Shown here: in pieces, positions 1 to 7,865 of the stretch
Numbering within the stretch: position 1 is the stretch's first letter
Layout of the letters: the number at the start of each line of letters is the position of its first letter
Assembly: GCA_016930735.1 (NCBI GenBank)
Contig: JAFGGF010000387.1
Span: 1 to 11,916 of the forward strand
Direction: 5' to 3'
DNA: 11,916 nt
Source: Prolixibacteraceae bacterium
GTDB lineage: Bacteria > Bacteroidota > Bacteroidia > Bacteroidales > Prolixibacteraceae
The notes under the pieces: generated by a model
Databases searched by the model: none
Seen by the model: only the letters and a program-made list of their open reading frames with translations
What the model was told of the DNA's origin: nothing
Translations under genes and position numbers: made by a program

Positions 1-929
1 AACGAACTTATTGAGTTATTTTTATAAACTCTCTCTATGGCTTCACCAAATGCATCAGCAACAGTAATATATTTGATTTTTGGAGAAACATTTTTAGGCT
101 TGATCGAATCGGTAAAATAAACTTCTTCCAAAGCTGATTTTTCTATTCTTTCTATAGCCGGACCGGAAAGTAATCCATGGGCAGCGAAAGCCCTTACACT
201 TTTAGCTCCTTTATCCATAATTAAATTAGCTGCTTTTGAAATTGTACCGGCTGTATCAATCATATCGTCAACGATGATCACATCTTTACCTTTTACATCG
301 CCAATAACAGTCATACTTCCCACTACATTTGCCTTTGCTCTTGATTTATGGCAGATTACCATATCGGTTTCGAGCATTCTTGCATAGGTATTGGCACGTT
401 TGGTCCCTCCGACATCAGGCGAGGCAATTACTACCTCATCAAGATCCATTTTATTGATAAAAGGAATAAAATGAGCCGAAGCATAAAGGTGGTCAACAGG
501 GACGTTAAAAAATCCCTGTATCTGGTCTGCATGTAAATCCATTGTAATTACTCTGTCAACTCCGGCAGATGAAAGCAGGTCCGCTACCAGTTTGGCACCT
601 ATTGAAACCCTTGGTTTGTCTTTCCTGTCCTGCCTGGCATACCCGAAATATGGGATAACAGCAATGATTTTATAGGCACTTGCCCTTTTTGCCGCATCGA
701 TCATTAAAAGCAGTTCCATCAGATTATCGGCAGGAGGAGGTGTTGACTGGACAATAAATACATGCGAACCTCTGATCGTTTCTTCATAACATGGTTCAAA
801 TTCGCCATCGGCAAAAACCGGGCACGATGATTTTCCAAGATCTACTCCAAGGCTGTCACATATCTTTCCGGTTAAATAACTGGTGTTGGTGCAGGTAAAT
901 ACTTTTAACGGATGTGTTTTATGCCCCAT
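1..929 (-). CDS. prs: Ribose-phosphate pyrophosphokinase (PRPP synthetase), 3' end off window
   Basis: Makes 5-phosphoribosyl-1-pyrophosphate from ribose 5-phosphate and ATP in the cytoplasm, feeding purine, pyrimidine, NAD, histidine and tryptophan synthesis. Translating the minus strand gives an uninterrupted frame of 309 residues that leaves the left edge without a stop; the family is about 310-315 residues long, so only about 4-6 codons are missing. Visible signatures are FADGE (residues 39-43), the catalytic loop RQDRKDKPRVS (99-109), the family signature DLHADQIQGFF (131-141), and the PRPP-binding loop VIIVDDMIDTAGT (217-229). The start chosen, ATG at 929 (MGHKTHPLKVF), fits the usual N-terminus. 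An in-frame ATG at 953 would add eight residues, and a TAG lies two codons upstream of that, so no earlier start is possible. It sits 3' of engB on the same strand, with its own promoter-like box at 1051-1058. Identification is very secure; only the start is open. Confidence 0.96.
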   Translation of the reverse strand, partial: MGHKTHPLKVFTCTNTSYLTGKICDSLGVDLGKSSCPVFADGEFEPCYEETIRGSHVFIVQSTPPPADNLMELLLMIDAAKRASAYKIIAVIPYFGYARQDRKDKPRVSIGAKLVADLLSSAGVDRVITMDLHADQIQGFFNVPVDHLYASAHFIPFINKMDLDEVVIASPDVGGTKRANTYARMLETDMVICHKSRAKANVVGSMTVIGDVKGKDVIIVDDMIDTAGTISKAANLIMDKGAKSVRAFAAHGLLSGPAIERIEKSALEEVYFTDSIKPKNVSPKIKYITVADAFGEAIERVYKNNSISS

Positions 930-1050
930 CTTTAAACGATTATAATTATTCATTTCCTATGGTATCATATGAACCTCGCACTTCAATAATTTCCTTTATA
1001 ATTAAAAATTGCATTGCTCGTTTCATAAGTTATAATTGTGGATTTGGCTG

Positions 1051-1058
1051 CAAAGGTA
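1051..1058 (-). promoter_or_regulatory. Bacteroidota-type -7 promoter box upstream of prs
   Basis: On the minus strand this reads TACCTTTG followed by CAGCC, an exact match to the TAnnTTTG -7 element used by the primary sigma factor in Bacteroidota. Initiation would fall a few bases further left, giving prs a leader of about 90-115 bases depending on which start is used. No clear TTG/TTTG -33 element is seen about 20 bases upstream; the region there is very rich in A and T. It gives prs a promoter separate from the engB operon. The call rests on the motif and its position only. Confidence 0.55.
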
Positions 1059-1138
1059 AAAAAAATGGTAAATTTTTAAATTTCATACTACCTGTAAGCC
1101 TCCATTAAAAATAAAAAGAATTCAAATACCTGTCAATA

Positions 1139-1738
1139 TTAAAGGTTGGTTTGGTTAACATTTTCTATAAAATCAAGAATTTCATCTCTCCCGAAACCTT
1201 TTTCTGCTGATGTTATAAACCAGGTTGGAACCTCTTCCCATGTTTCAAGGAGTTTCTGTATATATTTTTCGATATTTTCTTCTATCTCATTCTGTTTCAA
1301 TTTATCAGCCTTTGTGAAAACCAAAACAAAAGGTATCTGGTTCATCCCCAGCCATTCAATAAATTCCAGGTCGATCATCTGAGGTTCGTGCCTTATATCA
1401 ATCAAAACAAACAGGCAATACAGGTTTTCACGTTTTAAAACATAACTGCGAATAAAATTCTCAAATTTTTTCCGTTCAGTTTTTGAAACTTTTGCATAAC
1501 CATATCCCGGCAAGTCGACCAGATACCACAATTCGTTAATAATAAAATGATTTATAAGCTGAGTTTTTCCGGGCCTTCCTGATATTTTTGCCAGCGATTT
1601 CTGATTGACCAGCATATTTATCAGTGATGATTTACCAACATTCGATCGTCCTATAAAAGCATATTCAGGTTTATCGGGTGCCGGGCATTTGGCAACATCG
1701 GTATTGCTCATTATAAATCGTGCCTGTCTGATATCCAT
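1139..1738 (-). CDS. engB: Ribosome biogenesis GTP-binding protein EngB (YihA/YsxC)
   Basis: A small GTPase of the TRAFAC class needed for late assembly of the large ribosomal subunit; cytoplasmic. The 199 residues match the usual length of about 195-210. All G motifs are visible: G1 GRSNVGKS (residues 30-37), the G2 threonine in GKTQ (T59), G3 DLPG (75-78) followed by YGYAKVS, G4 TKAD (142-145), and G5 SAEKGFG (177-183). The N-terminus MDIRQARFIMSNTD is typical of Bacteroidota EngB, so the ATG at 1738 is a good start. Only two bases separate it from the manA stop, so the two are very probably cotranscribed. No Shine-Dalgarno is evident, as is normal in this phylum. No terminator hairpin is seen after its stop. 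Confidence 0.97.
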   Translation of the reverse strand: MDIRQARFIMSNTDVAKCPAPDKPEYAFIGRSNVGKSSLINMLVNQKSLAKISGRPGKTQLINHFIINELWYLVDLPGYGYAKVSKTERKKFENFIRSYVLKRENLYCLFVLIDIRHEPQMIDLEFIEWLGMNQIPFVLVFTKADKLKQNEIEENIEKYIQKLLETWEEVPTWFITSAEKGFGRDEILDFIENVNQTNL

Positions 1739-1740
1739 AA

Positions 1741-2724
1741 TTATTTTATATAAACTTCAAGTAATTTTGCAGTTTCACTTAACGGCTGTAAAATAAAAGA
1801 ACTGATTGCAGCCGGAACAAGAATCGTTTCGCCTTGTTTTATATTTTCAGAAATGCCTTTGTATTTTAAAATAACACTTCCCTCTATGCACATATAAATT
1901 ACAAAAGTATCAATTTCATAAAAATCCTTTTCAACCTCTTTATCCATTTCCAGCAGGTTGGTTGTGAAATACTTGCAACTCTCAAGTTCAACAGTTTCGT
2001 TTATTTTATGTTCATACTGAGTTTTATAACTATCCTTTGATTCAAATTTAATGGCATCGAGTGCAAGCTCTGTATGCAATTCACGCCCGTTCCCGTTTTC
2101 GTCTACACGGTTAAAATCAAAAATCCTGTATGTAATATCTGAAGTTTGCTGGATTTCAGCAACAAGAATCCTGGCACCAATAGCATGAACCCGGCCGGCA
2201 GGTATAAAAAATACATCACCTTTCTTAACTTCTTCAAATGAAAGGATGTCAAGGATTTTGCCTGCATTAAAATATTCAAGGTACTCAGCTTTGGTTAACT
2301 TACGGTTAAATCCTGAATTCAGTTTTGCTCCCGGCCCGGCATCAATTACGTACCACATCTCGGTTTTTCCATAGGCATTGTGCCTTTCCTTTGCAATTTT
2401 ATCGTCGGGGTGTACCTGGATGGAAAGGTCGCTGTTGGCATCGATAAATTTTATCAGCAAAGGAAATTCAACACCAAATTTTTCATAGTTTTTTTCGCCA
2501 ATAAGGTCTCCCATATAAATTTCAATAACCTCTTCAAGATTATTTCCTGCCAGAAATCCATTTGCCACGACTGAAACATTTCCTTCAACTCCTGATATTT
2601 CCCAGCTTTCACCACAATTTGGGAGATTGCCAAAATCCTTCCCAAGAACTGTTTTAATTTTCTGCCCTCCCCAGATTTTATCAAAATACTGAGGTTTGAA
2701 TTTTAAAGGATATAATCCATTCAT
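1741..2724 (-). CDS. manA: Mannose-6-phosphate isomerase, class I
   Basis: Interconverts fructose 6-phosphate and mannose 6-phosphate, linking glycolysis with mannose use and with GDP-mannose synthesis for surface glycans; zinc-dependent and cytoplasmic. The 327 residues fit the short bacterial type I form. The N-terminal LYPLKFKPQYFDKIWGG is characteristic. Zinc ligands by comparison with characterised type I enzymes are Q103 and H105 in the IQVHPDD motif, E122 in KTEMWYV, and H180 in FIPAGRVHA. The downstream segment QQTSDITYRIFDFNR (residues 192-206), with its conserved arginine, belongs to the active-site region. It starts 25 bases after the Dabb gene and ends two bases before engB, so it probably lies in a Dabb-manA-engB operon. 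Some proteins of this family act on other sugar phosphates, so the exact substrate is inferred. Confidence 0.93.
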   Translation of the reverse strand: MNGLYPLKFKPQYFDKIWGGQKIKTVLGKDFGNLPNCGESWEISGVEGNVSVVANGFLAGNNLEEVIEIYMGDLIGEKNYEKFGVEFPLLIKFIDANSDLSIQVHPDDKIAKERHNAYGKTEMWYVIDAGPGAKLNSGFNRKLTKAEYLEYFNAGKILDILSFEEVKKGDVFFIPAGRVHAIGARILVAEIQQTSDITYRIFDFNRVDENGNGRELHTELALDAIKFESKDSYKTQYEHKINETVELESCKYFTTNLLEMDKEVEKDFYEIDTFVIYMCIEGSVILKYKGISENIKQGETILVPAAISSFILQPLSETAKLLEVYIK

Positions 2725-2749
2725 AGCTTAGATATTGGATGTTTGAGAT

Positions 2750-3049
2750 TTAAAATTCATAATCGATTGCAGCCCTGCCTGATGTAGTTTCCTTTATTCT
2801 TCCGACTACTTTCAAATGTTCGGGGTGCACCCTGTATTTATCCAGGTCTTCAATTGAATCGAAATGTGAAATCAAAGCTATATCATAACTTTTTGTTTCG
2901 GATTTATAATTCAGCCCGACTTCAAGGTGCCTGATTACATCAATTTTATCTTTTAATCCAAGCAATAAATTTTCCAGTTCTTTACGAATTGCCTCCTTTT
3001 CTTTTTCAGGACAGGCTTTCAGCTTAAAAAGCACAACATGGTTTACCAT
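2750..3049 (-). CDS. Dabb (stress-responsive A/B barrel) domain protein
   Basis: A single-domain protein of the Dabb family: small ferredoxin-like alpha/beta folds that dimerise into a barrel. The substrate of most bacterial members is unknown, so no reaction is assigned. The domain begins MVNHVVLFKLK, carries the typical NHVVLF opening strand, the middle segment YDIALISHFDS and the YRVHPEHLKV motif near the C-terminus. The frame is open back to an ATG at 3121, but the extra 24 residues resemble nothing in the family and their DNA contains a -7 promoter box (3086-3093). The ATG at 3049, preceded by the purine-rich AAAGAAAGG, is therefore preferred, giving 99 residues, the usual length. It is the first gene of the presumed operon with manA and engB and is divergent from udk. 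Confidence 0.88.
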   Translation of the reverse strand: MVNHVVLFKLKACPEKEKEAIRKELENLLLGLKDKIDVIRHLEVGLNYKSETKSYDIALISHFDSIEDLDKYRVHPEHLKVVGRIKETTSGRAAIDYEF

Positions 3050-3085
3050 ACCTTTCTTTTTATTTGTATCTTGTAAATTCTTTGG

Positions 3086-3093
3086 CAAAAATA
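3086..3093 (-). promoter_or_regulatory. -7 promoter box for the Dabb-manA-engB operon
   Basis: The minus strand reads TATTTTTG followed by CC, an exact TAnnTTTG match. It lies 36 bases before the preferred Dabb start at 3049, leaving a leader of about 30 bases. A convincing -33 TTG is not seen. The position argues that the longer reading frame starting at 3121 is not the translated form. On the opposite strand a near match (TTAATTTG, 3097-3104) might serve udk, but it is too weak to call. Confidence 0.5.
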
Positions 3094-3149
3094 CCATTAA
3101 TTTGGAAGCCTGAAAATGCATTGTTAATTAATACATTAAAATTCATTAT

Positions 3150-3764
3150 ATGTTGGTGATCGGAATAGCCGGAGGAACAGGTTCAGGGAAAACAACGGTT
3201 GTTAGGAAAATAATTGAAAAATTTACAAGGGGAGAAGTTGCCATCCTTTCACATGACTCATATTATTTCGATTTAAGCCACATCGATCTTGAGGACCGTA
3301 GGAAAACCAATTTTGACCATCCGAATTCCATCGAATTCGACCTGATGGTAGAACATGTAAATCGGCTGAAAAAAGGAGAACCGATAGAAGAACCTGTGTA
3401 TTCTATGCTAAGTTGTACCCGTACAGGCGAAACAAAAACAGTAGAACCAAAACATGTTTTACTGATCGAAGGCATTTTATGCCTTACAAATAAGGAACTG
3501 CGTGACCTCATGGATATTAAAGTATTTGTTGACTGTGCTTCAGATGTCAGGCTATCAAGGGTAATCAGACGTGATATTGCCGAACGCGGACGCGACACTT
3601 TCCAGGTACTTGAACGATACGAAAAAACCGTAAGGCCAAGCCATATTCAGTTTATTGAACCAACAAAACAGTTTGCCGACATTATTATTCCACAGGGCGG
3701 TATGAACCAGGTGGCGATCAATATTTTAACAAATTACATTAAACAATCCCTTAAAAACCATTAA
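3150..3764 (+). CDS. udk: Uridine kinase
   Basis: Phosphorylates uridine and cytidine to UMP and CMP in pyrimidine salvage; cytoplasmic, usually a tetramer. The 204 residues match the family's usual 205-215. The Walker A loop GGTGSGKT is at residues 8-15. Family hallmarks follow: LSHDSYY (34-40), the NFDHPNSIEFD substrate segment, PVYSM, the EGILCL strand, RRDIAERGRD (a lid arginine region), and the TVRPSHIQFIEPTKQ stretch (145-159) followed by ADIIIPQGG. The start MLVIGIAGG places the P-loop directly at the N-terminus, and no in-frame alternative is better. It leads a plus-strand group, two bases before the exonuclease gene, and is divergent from the Dabb gene across about 100 bases. Confidence 0.96.
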   Translation: MLVIGIAGGTGSGKTTVVRKIIEKFTRGEVAILSHDSYYFDLSHIDLEDRRKTNFDHPNSIEFDLMVEHVNRLKKGEPIEEPVYSMLSCTRTGETKTVEPKHVLLIEGILCLTNKELRDLMDIKVFVDCASDVRLSRVIRRDIAERGRDTFQVLERYEKTVRPSHIQFIEPTKQFADIIIPQGGMNQVAINILTNYIKQSLKNH

Positions 3765-3766
3765 AA

Positions 3767-4489
3767 ATGTTAGACAATCTTAATCCTGAAGAAGTTTTAT
3801 TTTTAGATATTGAAACTGTACCTCAGTTCCCAGATTTTACTCAGATGAATGAATCGTGGAAAAACCACTGGGAATCAAAAATGAAATACCAGGTTGATGA
3901 AGAAACAACAGCAGAGATGTTGTATGAGAGGGCTGGAATTTATGCTGAATTCGGGAAAATAATATGTATTTCAACAGGTTATATTTTTCAAAAACAGGGT
4001 GAATTATATTTTAGGGTGAAATCGTTTTATGATGACGATGAAAAAAAATTACTTTCAGGTTTTAACAATGCATTGGATCATTTTGCCCGGGCAGGCAAAA
4101 ATCGCCTGTGCGCCCACAACGGGCAGGAATTTGATTTTCCGTATATTGCCCGACGCAGCCTCATCAATGGATTAAAACTGCCTAAAATCCTTGATGTTGC
4201 GGGAGCCAAACCATGGGAAGTCAAAGAACAACTTATTGACACACTTCAGCTTTGGAAATTCGGCGATTACAAACATTACACATCACTTGCCTTACTTTGT
4301 GAAGTATTTAATATTCCAACTCCCAAAGATGATATTGATGGTAGTATGGTTGCCAAAGTTTATTACGAGGAAAACGACCTTGACCGGATTATCAAATATT
4401 GTGAAAAAGATACCCTGGCTGTTGCAAATCTGCTGCTTCGTTATAAGGGGAAAAAAATAATTTTACTTGAGAATATGGAAATTGTCTGA
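3767..4489 (+). CDS. Predicted 3'-5' exonuclease of the PolB-exonuclease (DEDDy) type
   Basis: A stand-alone DnaQ-fold nuclease resembling the proofreading domain of family B DNA polymerases (the DNA_pol_B_exo2 group), 240 residues. All four acidic residues of a DEDDy active site are visible: D14 and E16 in FLDIETVP (Exo I), D123 in HNGQEFDFP (N118-x3-F-D, Exo II), and D215 in YCEKD with Y211 as the tyrosine (Exo III). The segment DTLQLWKFGDYKHYTSL (residues 158-174) before Exo III is typical of this group. It is therefore probably an active metal-dependent nuclease acting on single-stranded 3' ends, but its cellular role is unknown. The gene begins two bases after the udk stop, so the two are very likely cotranscribed. 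A run of seven T follows the stop but no hairpin precedes it. Confidence 0.9.
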   Translation: MLDNLNPEEVLFLDIETVPQFPDFTQMNESWKNHWESKMKYQVDEETTAEMLYERAGIYAEFGKIICISTGYIFQKQGELYFRVKSFYDDDEKKLLSGFNNALDHFARAGKNRLCAHNGQEFDFPYIARRSLINGLKLPKILDVAGAKPWEVKEQLIDTLQLWKFGDYKHYTSLALLCEVFNIPTPKDDIDGSMVAKVYYEENDLDRIIKYCEKDTLAVANLLLRYKGKKIILLENMEIV

Positions 4490-4533
4490 TTTTTTTACAT
4501 ATTAAAGAACGAATTTTACTAAACCAAAAATTG

Positions 4534-5373
4534 ATGCCAAAATATTTCGACCTTAAATCTATCTTTCGCAACTCAGAGTCGCCTTTATTAAAAAAGATGC
4601 CTGGATTTATCATCAGTATCATTTCCGGAATTATTTATGAGAAAAGGATCAACCACATTATTGAAAAATATAAAAATTTCGATGGAGTTGCATTTCTCCC
4701 AAAAATTGTGGAAGAACTGAAACTGAAAGTTGAAATTGAAGGGCTCGAAAATCTGCCTGAAACTGGAAAGTGCTTTTTTGTTGCAAATCACCCTTTTGGT
4801 TTTATCGACGGGTTAATTCTGACCAACACCGTTGGTGGTAAATACGGAACACTAAAGGCCATTGGCAACGATGCTTTTAATTATGTACCTAACTTAAGAC
4901 CCCTGGTAACTTATGTAAATGTTTACGGCCGGACTCCAAAAGACTATATAAAGATCCTTGATGAAGTATATAATTCCGATTCGCCGATCACCCATTTTCC
5001 TGAAGGCCAGGTTTCGCGGAAATATAACGGTAAAATTCAGGATAACCTGTGGCAAAAGAGTTTTATAACCAAATCTGTTTCCTGCGGACGTGACATTGTG
5101 CCGTTTTATTATTACGGAAGAAATTCACGGCTTTTTTATTTTATATATTCTTTCAGGAACTTTTTTGGAATAAAAACCAACCTTGAACTGATCCTGCTGC
5201 CACACGAAATGTTCCGTAAAAAAGGAGAAACCATACGTGTAAGAATCGGGAAACCAATCCCATGGCAAACATTTGATAAAAGGGCTTCACATAAGGACTG
5301 GGCAGAAAAACTACGTAAGCATGTTTATAAAATTGGACAGGCACCTTCAGCCGATCTGGAGTTTATACCTTAG
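4534..5373 (+). CDS. glsA: PlsC-like acyltransferase related to GlsA (O-acyltransferase of amino-acid lipids)
   Basis: A 279-residue lysophospholipid-acyltransferase-like protein at the membrane face. From memory of Bacteroidota sequences it closely resembles GlsA, which O-acylates the N-acyl-amino acid made by GlsB to give glycine lipids. Features: a hydrophobic N-terminal stretch (PGFIISIISGII, about residues 23-34), the catalytic NHPFGFIDG segment (H86, D92) where five rather than four residues separate His and Asp, FPEG (155-158) as the substrate-binding block, then RDIVPFYYYGRNSRLF and GKPIPWQTFDK, both characteristic of the GlsA branch rather than ordinary PlsC. The reading frame also has a TTG at 4531 immediately before the ATG at 4534; ATG is preferred. 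It lies 44 bases after the exonuclease gene. No GlsB-like gene is in the window. The family is secure; the exact substrate and symbol are inferred. Confidence 0.8.
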   Translation: MPKYFDLKSIFRNSESPLLKKMPGFIISIISGIIYEKRINHIIEKYKNFDGVAFLPKIVEELKLKVEIEGLENLPETGKCFFVANHPFGFIDGLILTNTVGGKYGTLKAIGNDAFNYVPNLRPLVTYVNVYGRTPKDYIKILDEVYNSDSPITHFPEGQVSRKYNGKIQDNLWQKSFITKSVSCGRDIVPFYYYGRNSRLFYFIYSFRNFFGIKTNLELILLPHEMFRKKGETIRVRIGKPIPWQTFDKRASHKDWAEKLRKHVYKIGQAPSADLEFIP

Positions 5374-5374
5374 G

Positions 5375-6826
5375 TTATAACTTCCCGACCTCCCGGTTAC
5401 CGCTTCCTTTTTCCAACCCGACATTCAAATCGCCCAGTTCAGCACGGGCTTTTTCTGCAACTTTCATTAATTCCTCAACAATATCAGGATGCTGTTCAAT
5501 CACATTGTATTGTTCGCCCGGATCACGCATCATATTGTACAATTCCGGTTCTTCAACTTTCATATTTTTTCGGGGACCTCCGATTCCATCCTGTCCCGGA
5601 GGCATGTTATACGATGCCCAGGTATGGGGCAATAACAGTTTCCAGTTTCCTTTCCTGACTGCATTCAGGTTATTAGTCCCATAATAATACCAAAGCTCTT
5701 TCCGCGGCTCAGCATTAAAATTCCCTTTAAACAGTTCCAGGATACTAACTCCATCGATCTTATTTTCTGAAAGCTGCCCTCCTGTAATTTCAGCAAATGT
5801 CGGCAAGAGGTCGATAGCACACGCAAGTTTGTTGCAAATAACACCTTCTTCAACATGGCCTGCCCATTTAATGATAAACGGCACACGCTGGCCACCTTCC
5901 CAACTGGTTGTTTTCCCTTCGCGTAATCCTCCGGCCGAACCTGCATGGTTTCCATAATTCAGCCAGGGACCGTTATCGGTTGTGAAAATAATAATTGTAT
6001 TATCCTCAACTCCGTTATCTTTTAAAGCCTGAATGATCTGCCCAACCGACCAGTCGATTTCCATCATCACATCACCGTATTTTCCCTGCTCGCTTTTTCC
6101 CCTGAACTTATCAGAAACTCCTAATGGAATATGTCCCATTGAGTGGGGCACATATAAAAAGAATGGGGTTCCTGCATTCCGGTTGATAAAGTCAACTGCC
6201 TTTTCAGTATATAAAGTTGTCAGCTTATCCTGATCCTCAAGTGAATTAATCTCATCAATTTTTTCATTTCCCTCAATCAATGGCAAATTAGGAAAACCTG
6301 CTCTGAAACCCCCGTTTTCAAATGGTTGTCCAACATCGTTAAATGGCCACATGTCGTTTGAATAAGGAAGCCCAAGGTACTCATCAAAACCGTTTTGCAG
6401 TGGAAGAAATTTTTTATGGTGCCCCAAATGCCACTTACCAATTGCTGCTGTGGCATAACCTTTTTCTTTCAACATTTCGGCAATGGTCAGTTCATTTGGA
6501 TTTATTCCAATCTCATTATAAGGGAACAGTGCTCCTGTTATCCCAATCCGGTTTGGGTAGCATCCGGTAAGAATACCTGCCCGTGAAGCACTGCAGACCG
6601 GTTGTGCCGAATAAAAATTAGTAAACCGCATCCCCTGGCTGGCAAGTTTATCAAGGTTGGGAGTCTGAAATCCGGTAGCTCCGTAAACCCCAACATCGCC
6701 ATAGCCCATATCATCGATAAAAACCAATACAATATTTGGCAATATATCAGATTTACTTTCCTGCTTTGTACAAGATGATAAAAAGAAAACAAGTATAAAA
6801 CACATTAAAAGACAGGTAGTTTTCAT
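5375..6826 (-). CDS. Lipoprotein sulfatase, formylglycine (Cys) type, arylsulfatase-like
   Basis: Hydrolyses a sulfate ester, most likely on a sulfated sugar or polysaccharide; substrate unknown. The 483-residue protein starts with a lipoprotein signal: MKTT, a hydrophobic core, then lipobox LSSC with C19 as the lipidated residue. The sulfatase signature CSASRAGILTG begins at C78, the residue to be oxidised to formylglycine. It has Ala where most have Pro, which the family pattern allows. Calcium ligands are D38-D39 in FIDDMGYGD and D284-N285 in TTDNGPW. K131 and H133 (GKWHLGHH), H228 (PHSMGH) and K305 complete the usual active site. The motif pattern suggests the S1 family. No Capnocytophaga-style surface-export signal follows C19, so periplasmic or surface location is open. 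The gene converges on glsA with one base between stops and is divergent from the TIM-barrel gene. No sulfatase-maturing enzyme is in the window. Confidence 0.94.
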   Translation of the reverse strand: MKTTCLLMCFILVFFLSSCTKQESKSDILPNIVLVFIDDMGYGDVGVYGATGFQTPNLDKLASQGMRFTNFYSAQPVCSASRAGILTGCYPNRIGITGALFPYNEIGINPNELTIAEMLKEKGYATAAIGKWHLGHHKKFLPLQNGFDEYLGLPYSNDMWPFNDVGQPFENGGFRAGFPNLPLIEGNEKIDEINSLEDQDKLTTLYTEKAVDFINRNAGTPFFLYVPHSMGHIPLGVSDKFRGKSEQGKYGDVMMEIDWSVGQIIQALKDNGVEDNTIIIFTTDNGPWLNYGNHAGSAGGLREGKTTSWEGGQRVPFIIKWAGHVEEGVICNKLACAIDLLPTFAEITGGQLSENKIDGVSILELFKGNFNAEPRKELWYYYGTNNLNAVRKGNWKLLLPHTWASYNMPPGQDGIGGPRKNMKVEEPELYNMMRDPGEQYNVIEQHPDIVEELMKVAEKARAELGDLNVGLEKGSGNREVGKL

Positions 6827-6851
6827 AATTTCAGATTTAGCTGAGTTCTTA

Positions 6852-6859
6852 CAAATGTA
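6852..6859 (-). promoter_or_regulatory. -7 promoter box upstream of the sulfatase gene
   Basis: The minus strand reads TACATTTG, an exact TAnnTTTG match, 25 bases before the sulfatase ATG. A start a few bases downstream would leave a very short leader. No clear -33 TTG lies at the expected distance. The 119-base gap (6827-6945) must also hold the promoter for the divergent TIM-barrel gene. On the plus strand only a one-mismatch box (TAATTTAG, 6913-6920) is present, too weak to call. Confidence 0.45.
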
Positions 6860-6945
6860 CAGAAAACATAAAAAGATTGAATGAAATAAAGCATCAATCT
6901 GGCAAAATTCATTAATTTAGGAAAGTTATCAATCAGGCTTAAATT

Positions 6946-7863
6946 ATGCTGGATCTTGGATTTGTTAGTGCAATACTTGCCGAAAAAAGTTTTAATGAAG
7001 TAATTGAATTTGCTTCAGACAATAAATTTAAATGTGTTGAAATAATGTGTTGGCCTGTTGGCAAAGCTGAACGGCGTTATGCCGGTGTAACACACATTGA
7101 TGTTGATATGCTTGATGAGTCTTACATTTCAGAGATTCATTCAATACTTAAAAAAAACAACATATTTATTTCAGGACTGGGTTATTATCCAAATCCACTT
7201 GACCCTGATGAGGAAAAATCGGATTATTATATTGATCATATATATAAGGTTATCAAGGCTGCTTCCAGTCTTGGTGTTGAAGTTGTAAATACTTTTATTG
7301 GCCGTGACCCGGAAAAAAGTGTTGCTGACAACCTGCGGATGTTTAAGAAAAAATGGCCTTCGATTATGAAAAACGCTGAAGAACACAACATTAAAATTGG
7401 TATTGAAAACTGCCCCATGTTTTTTACCCGTGACGAATGGCCCGGTGGAAAAAACCTGGCAACCACACCTGCAATCTGGGAAAAAATGTTCGAAATAATC
7501 CCCAGCCCGGCTTTTGGTTTAAATTACGACCCTTCACATATGATCTGGCAGCAGATGGATGAGATTGAACCAATTTATAATTTTAAGGAAAAACTTTTTC
7601 ATATCCATTTAAAAGATGTTGAATTGCATAAGGATAAATTGAACAGAGTTGGAATCCTGGCATATCCGCTTGAATATCATACTCCTAAAATACCAGGATT
7701 GGGGCATGTCCGCTGGAAAGGTTTTTTTGAAGCGTTAAAAACTGTCGGATATTCAGGACCTGTTTGTATCGAAGTTGAAGATAAGGCTTTTGAGGACTCT
7801 GAAGAAAATATTAAAAAAGCCATATTGCAAAGCCGTGATTATTTGAAACAGTTTATAGAATAA
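6946..7863 (+). CDS. Sugar phosphate isomerase/epimerase-like TIM-barrel protein
   Basis: A member of the xylose-isomerase-like TIM-barrel superfamily (AP endonuclease 2-type fold), 305 residues with no signal peptide, so cytoplasmic. The expected metal-binding residues are visible at strand ends: E154 in IGIENCP, D195 and H198 in NYDPSHM, H219/H221 in FHIHLKD, and E276 in CIEVED. This pattern fits isomerases or epimerases of free or oxidised sugars; the substrate cannot be read from the sequence. The N-terminus MLDLGFVSAILAEKSF begins directly with the first barrel strand, supporting the start. It is divergent from the sulfatase, which suggests a shared role in using a sulfated or modified sugar, but that link rests on position only. 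A weak hairpin with a short T-run follows the stop. Confidence 0.88.
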   Translation: MLDLGFVSAILAEKSFNEVIEFASDNKFKCVEIMCWPVGKAERRYAGVTHIDVDMLDESYISEIHSILKKNNIFISGLGYYPNPLDPDEEKSDYYIDHIYKVIKAASSLGVEVVNTFIGRDPEKSVADNLRMFKKKWPSIMKNAEEHNIKIGIENCPMFFTRDEWPGGKNLATTPAIWEKMFEIIPSPAFGLNYDPSHMIWQQMDEIEPIYNFKEKLFHIHLKDVELHKDKLNRVGILAYPLEYHTPKIPGLGHVRWKGFFEALKTVGYSGPVCIEVEDKAFEDSEENIKKAILQSRDYLKQFIE

Positions 7864-7865
7864 AG

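Noticed and set aside
914..1108. 64-codon plus-strand frame across the prs upstream region
   Set aside because: It overlaps the prs start and promoter box and its translation shows no recognisable protein features.
3263..3598. 111-codon frame on the minus strand
   Set aside because: Shadow of udk, which has all its family motifs in the other frame.
5363..5380. Imperfect palindrome TTATACCT/AGGTTATAA spanning the glsA stop, as a terminator between the convergent genes
   Set aside because: The loop would be only one base, the stem is AT-rich with a bulge, and no T-run follows on either strand.
6913..6920. TAATTTAG as a -7 box for the TIM-barrel gene
   Set aside because: One mismatch in the most conserved part of the motif and no -33 element.
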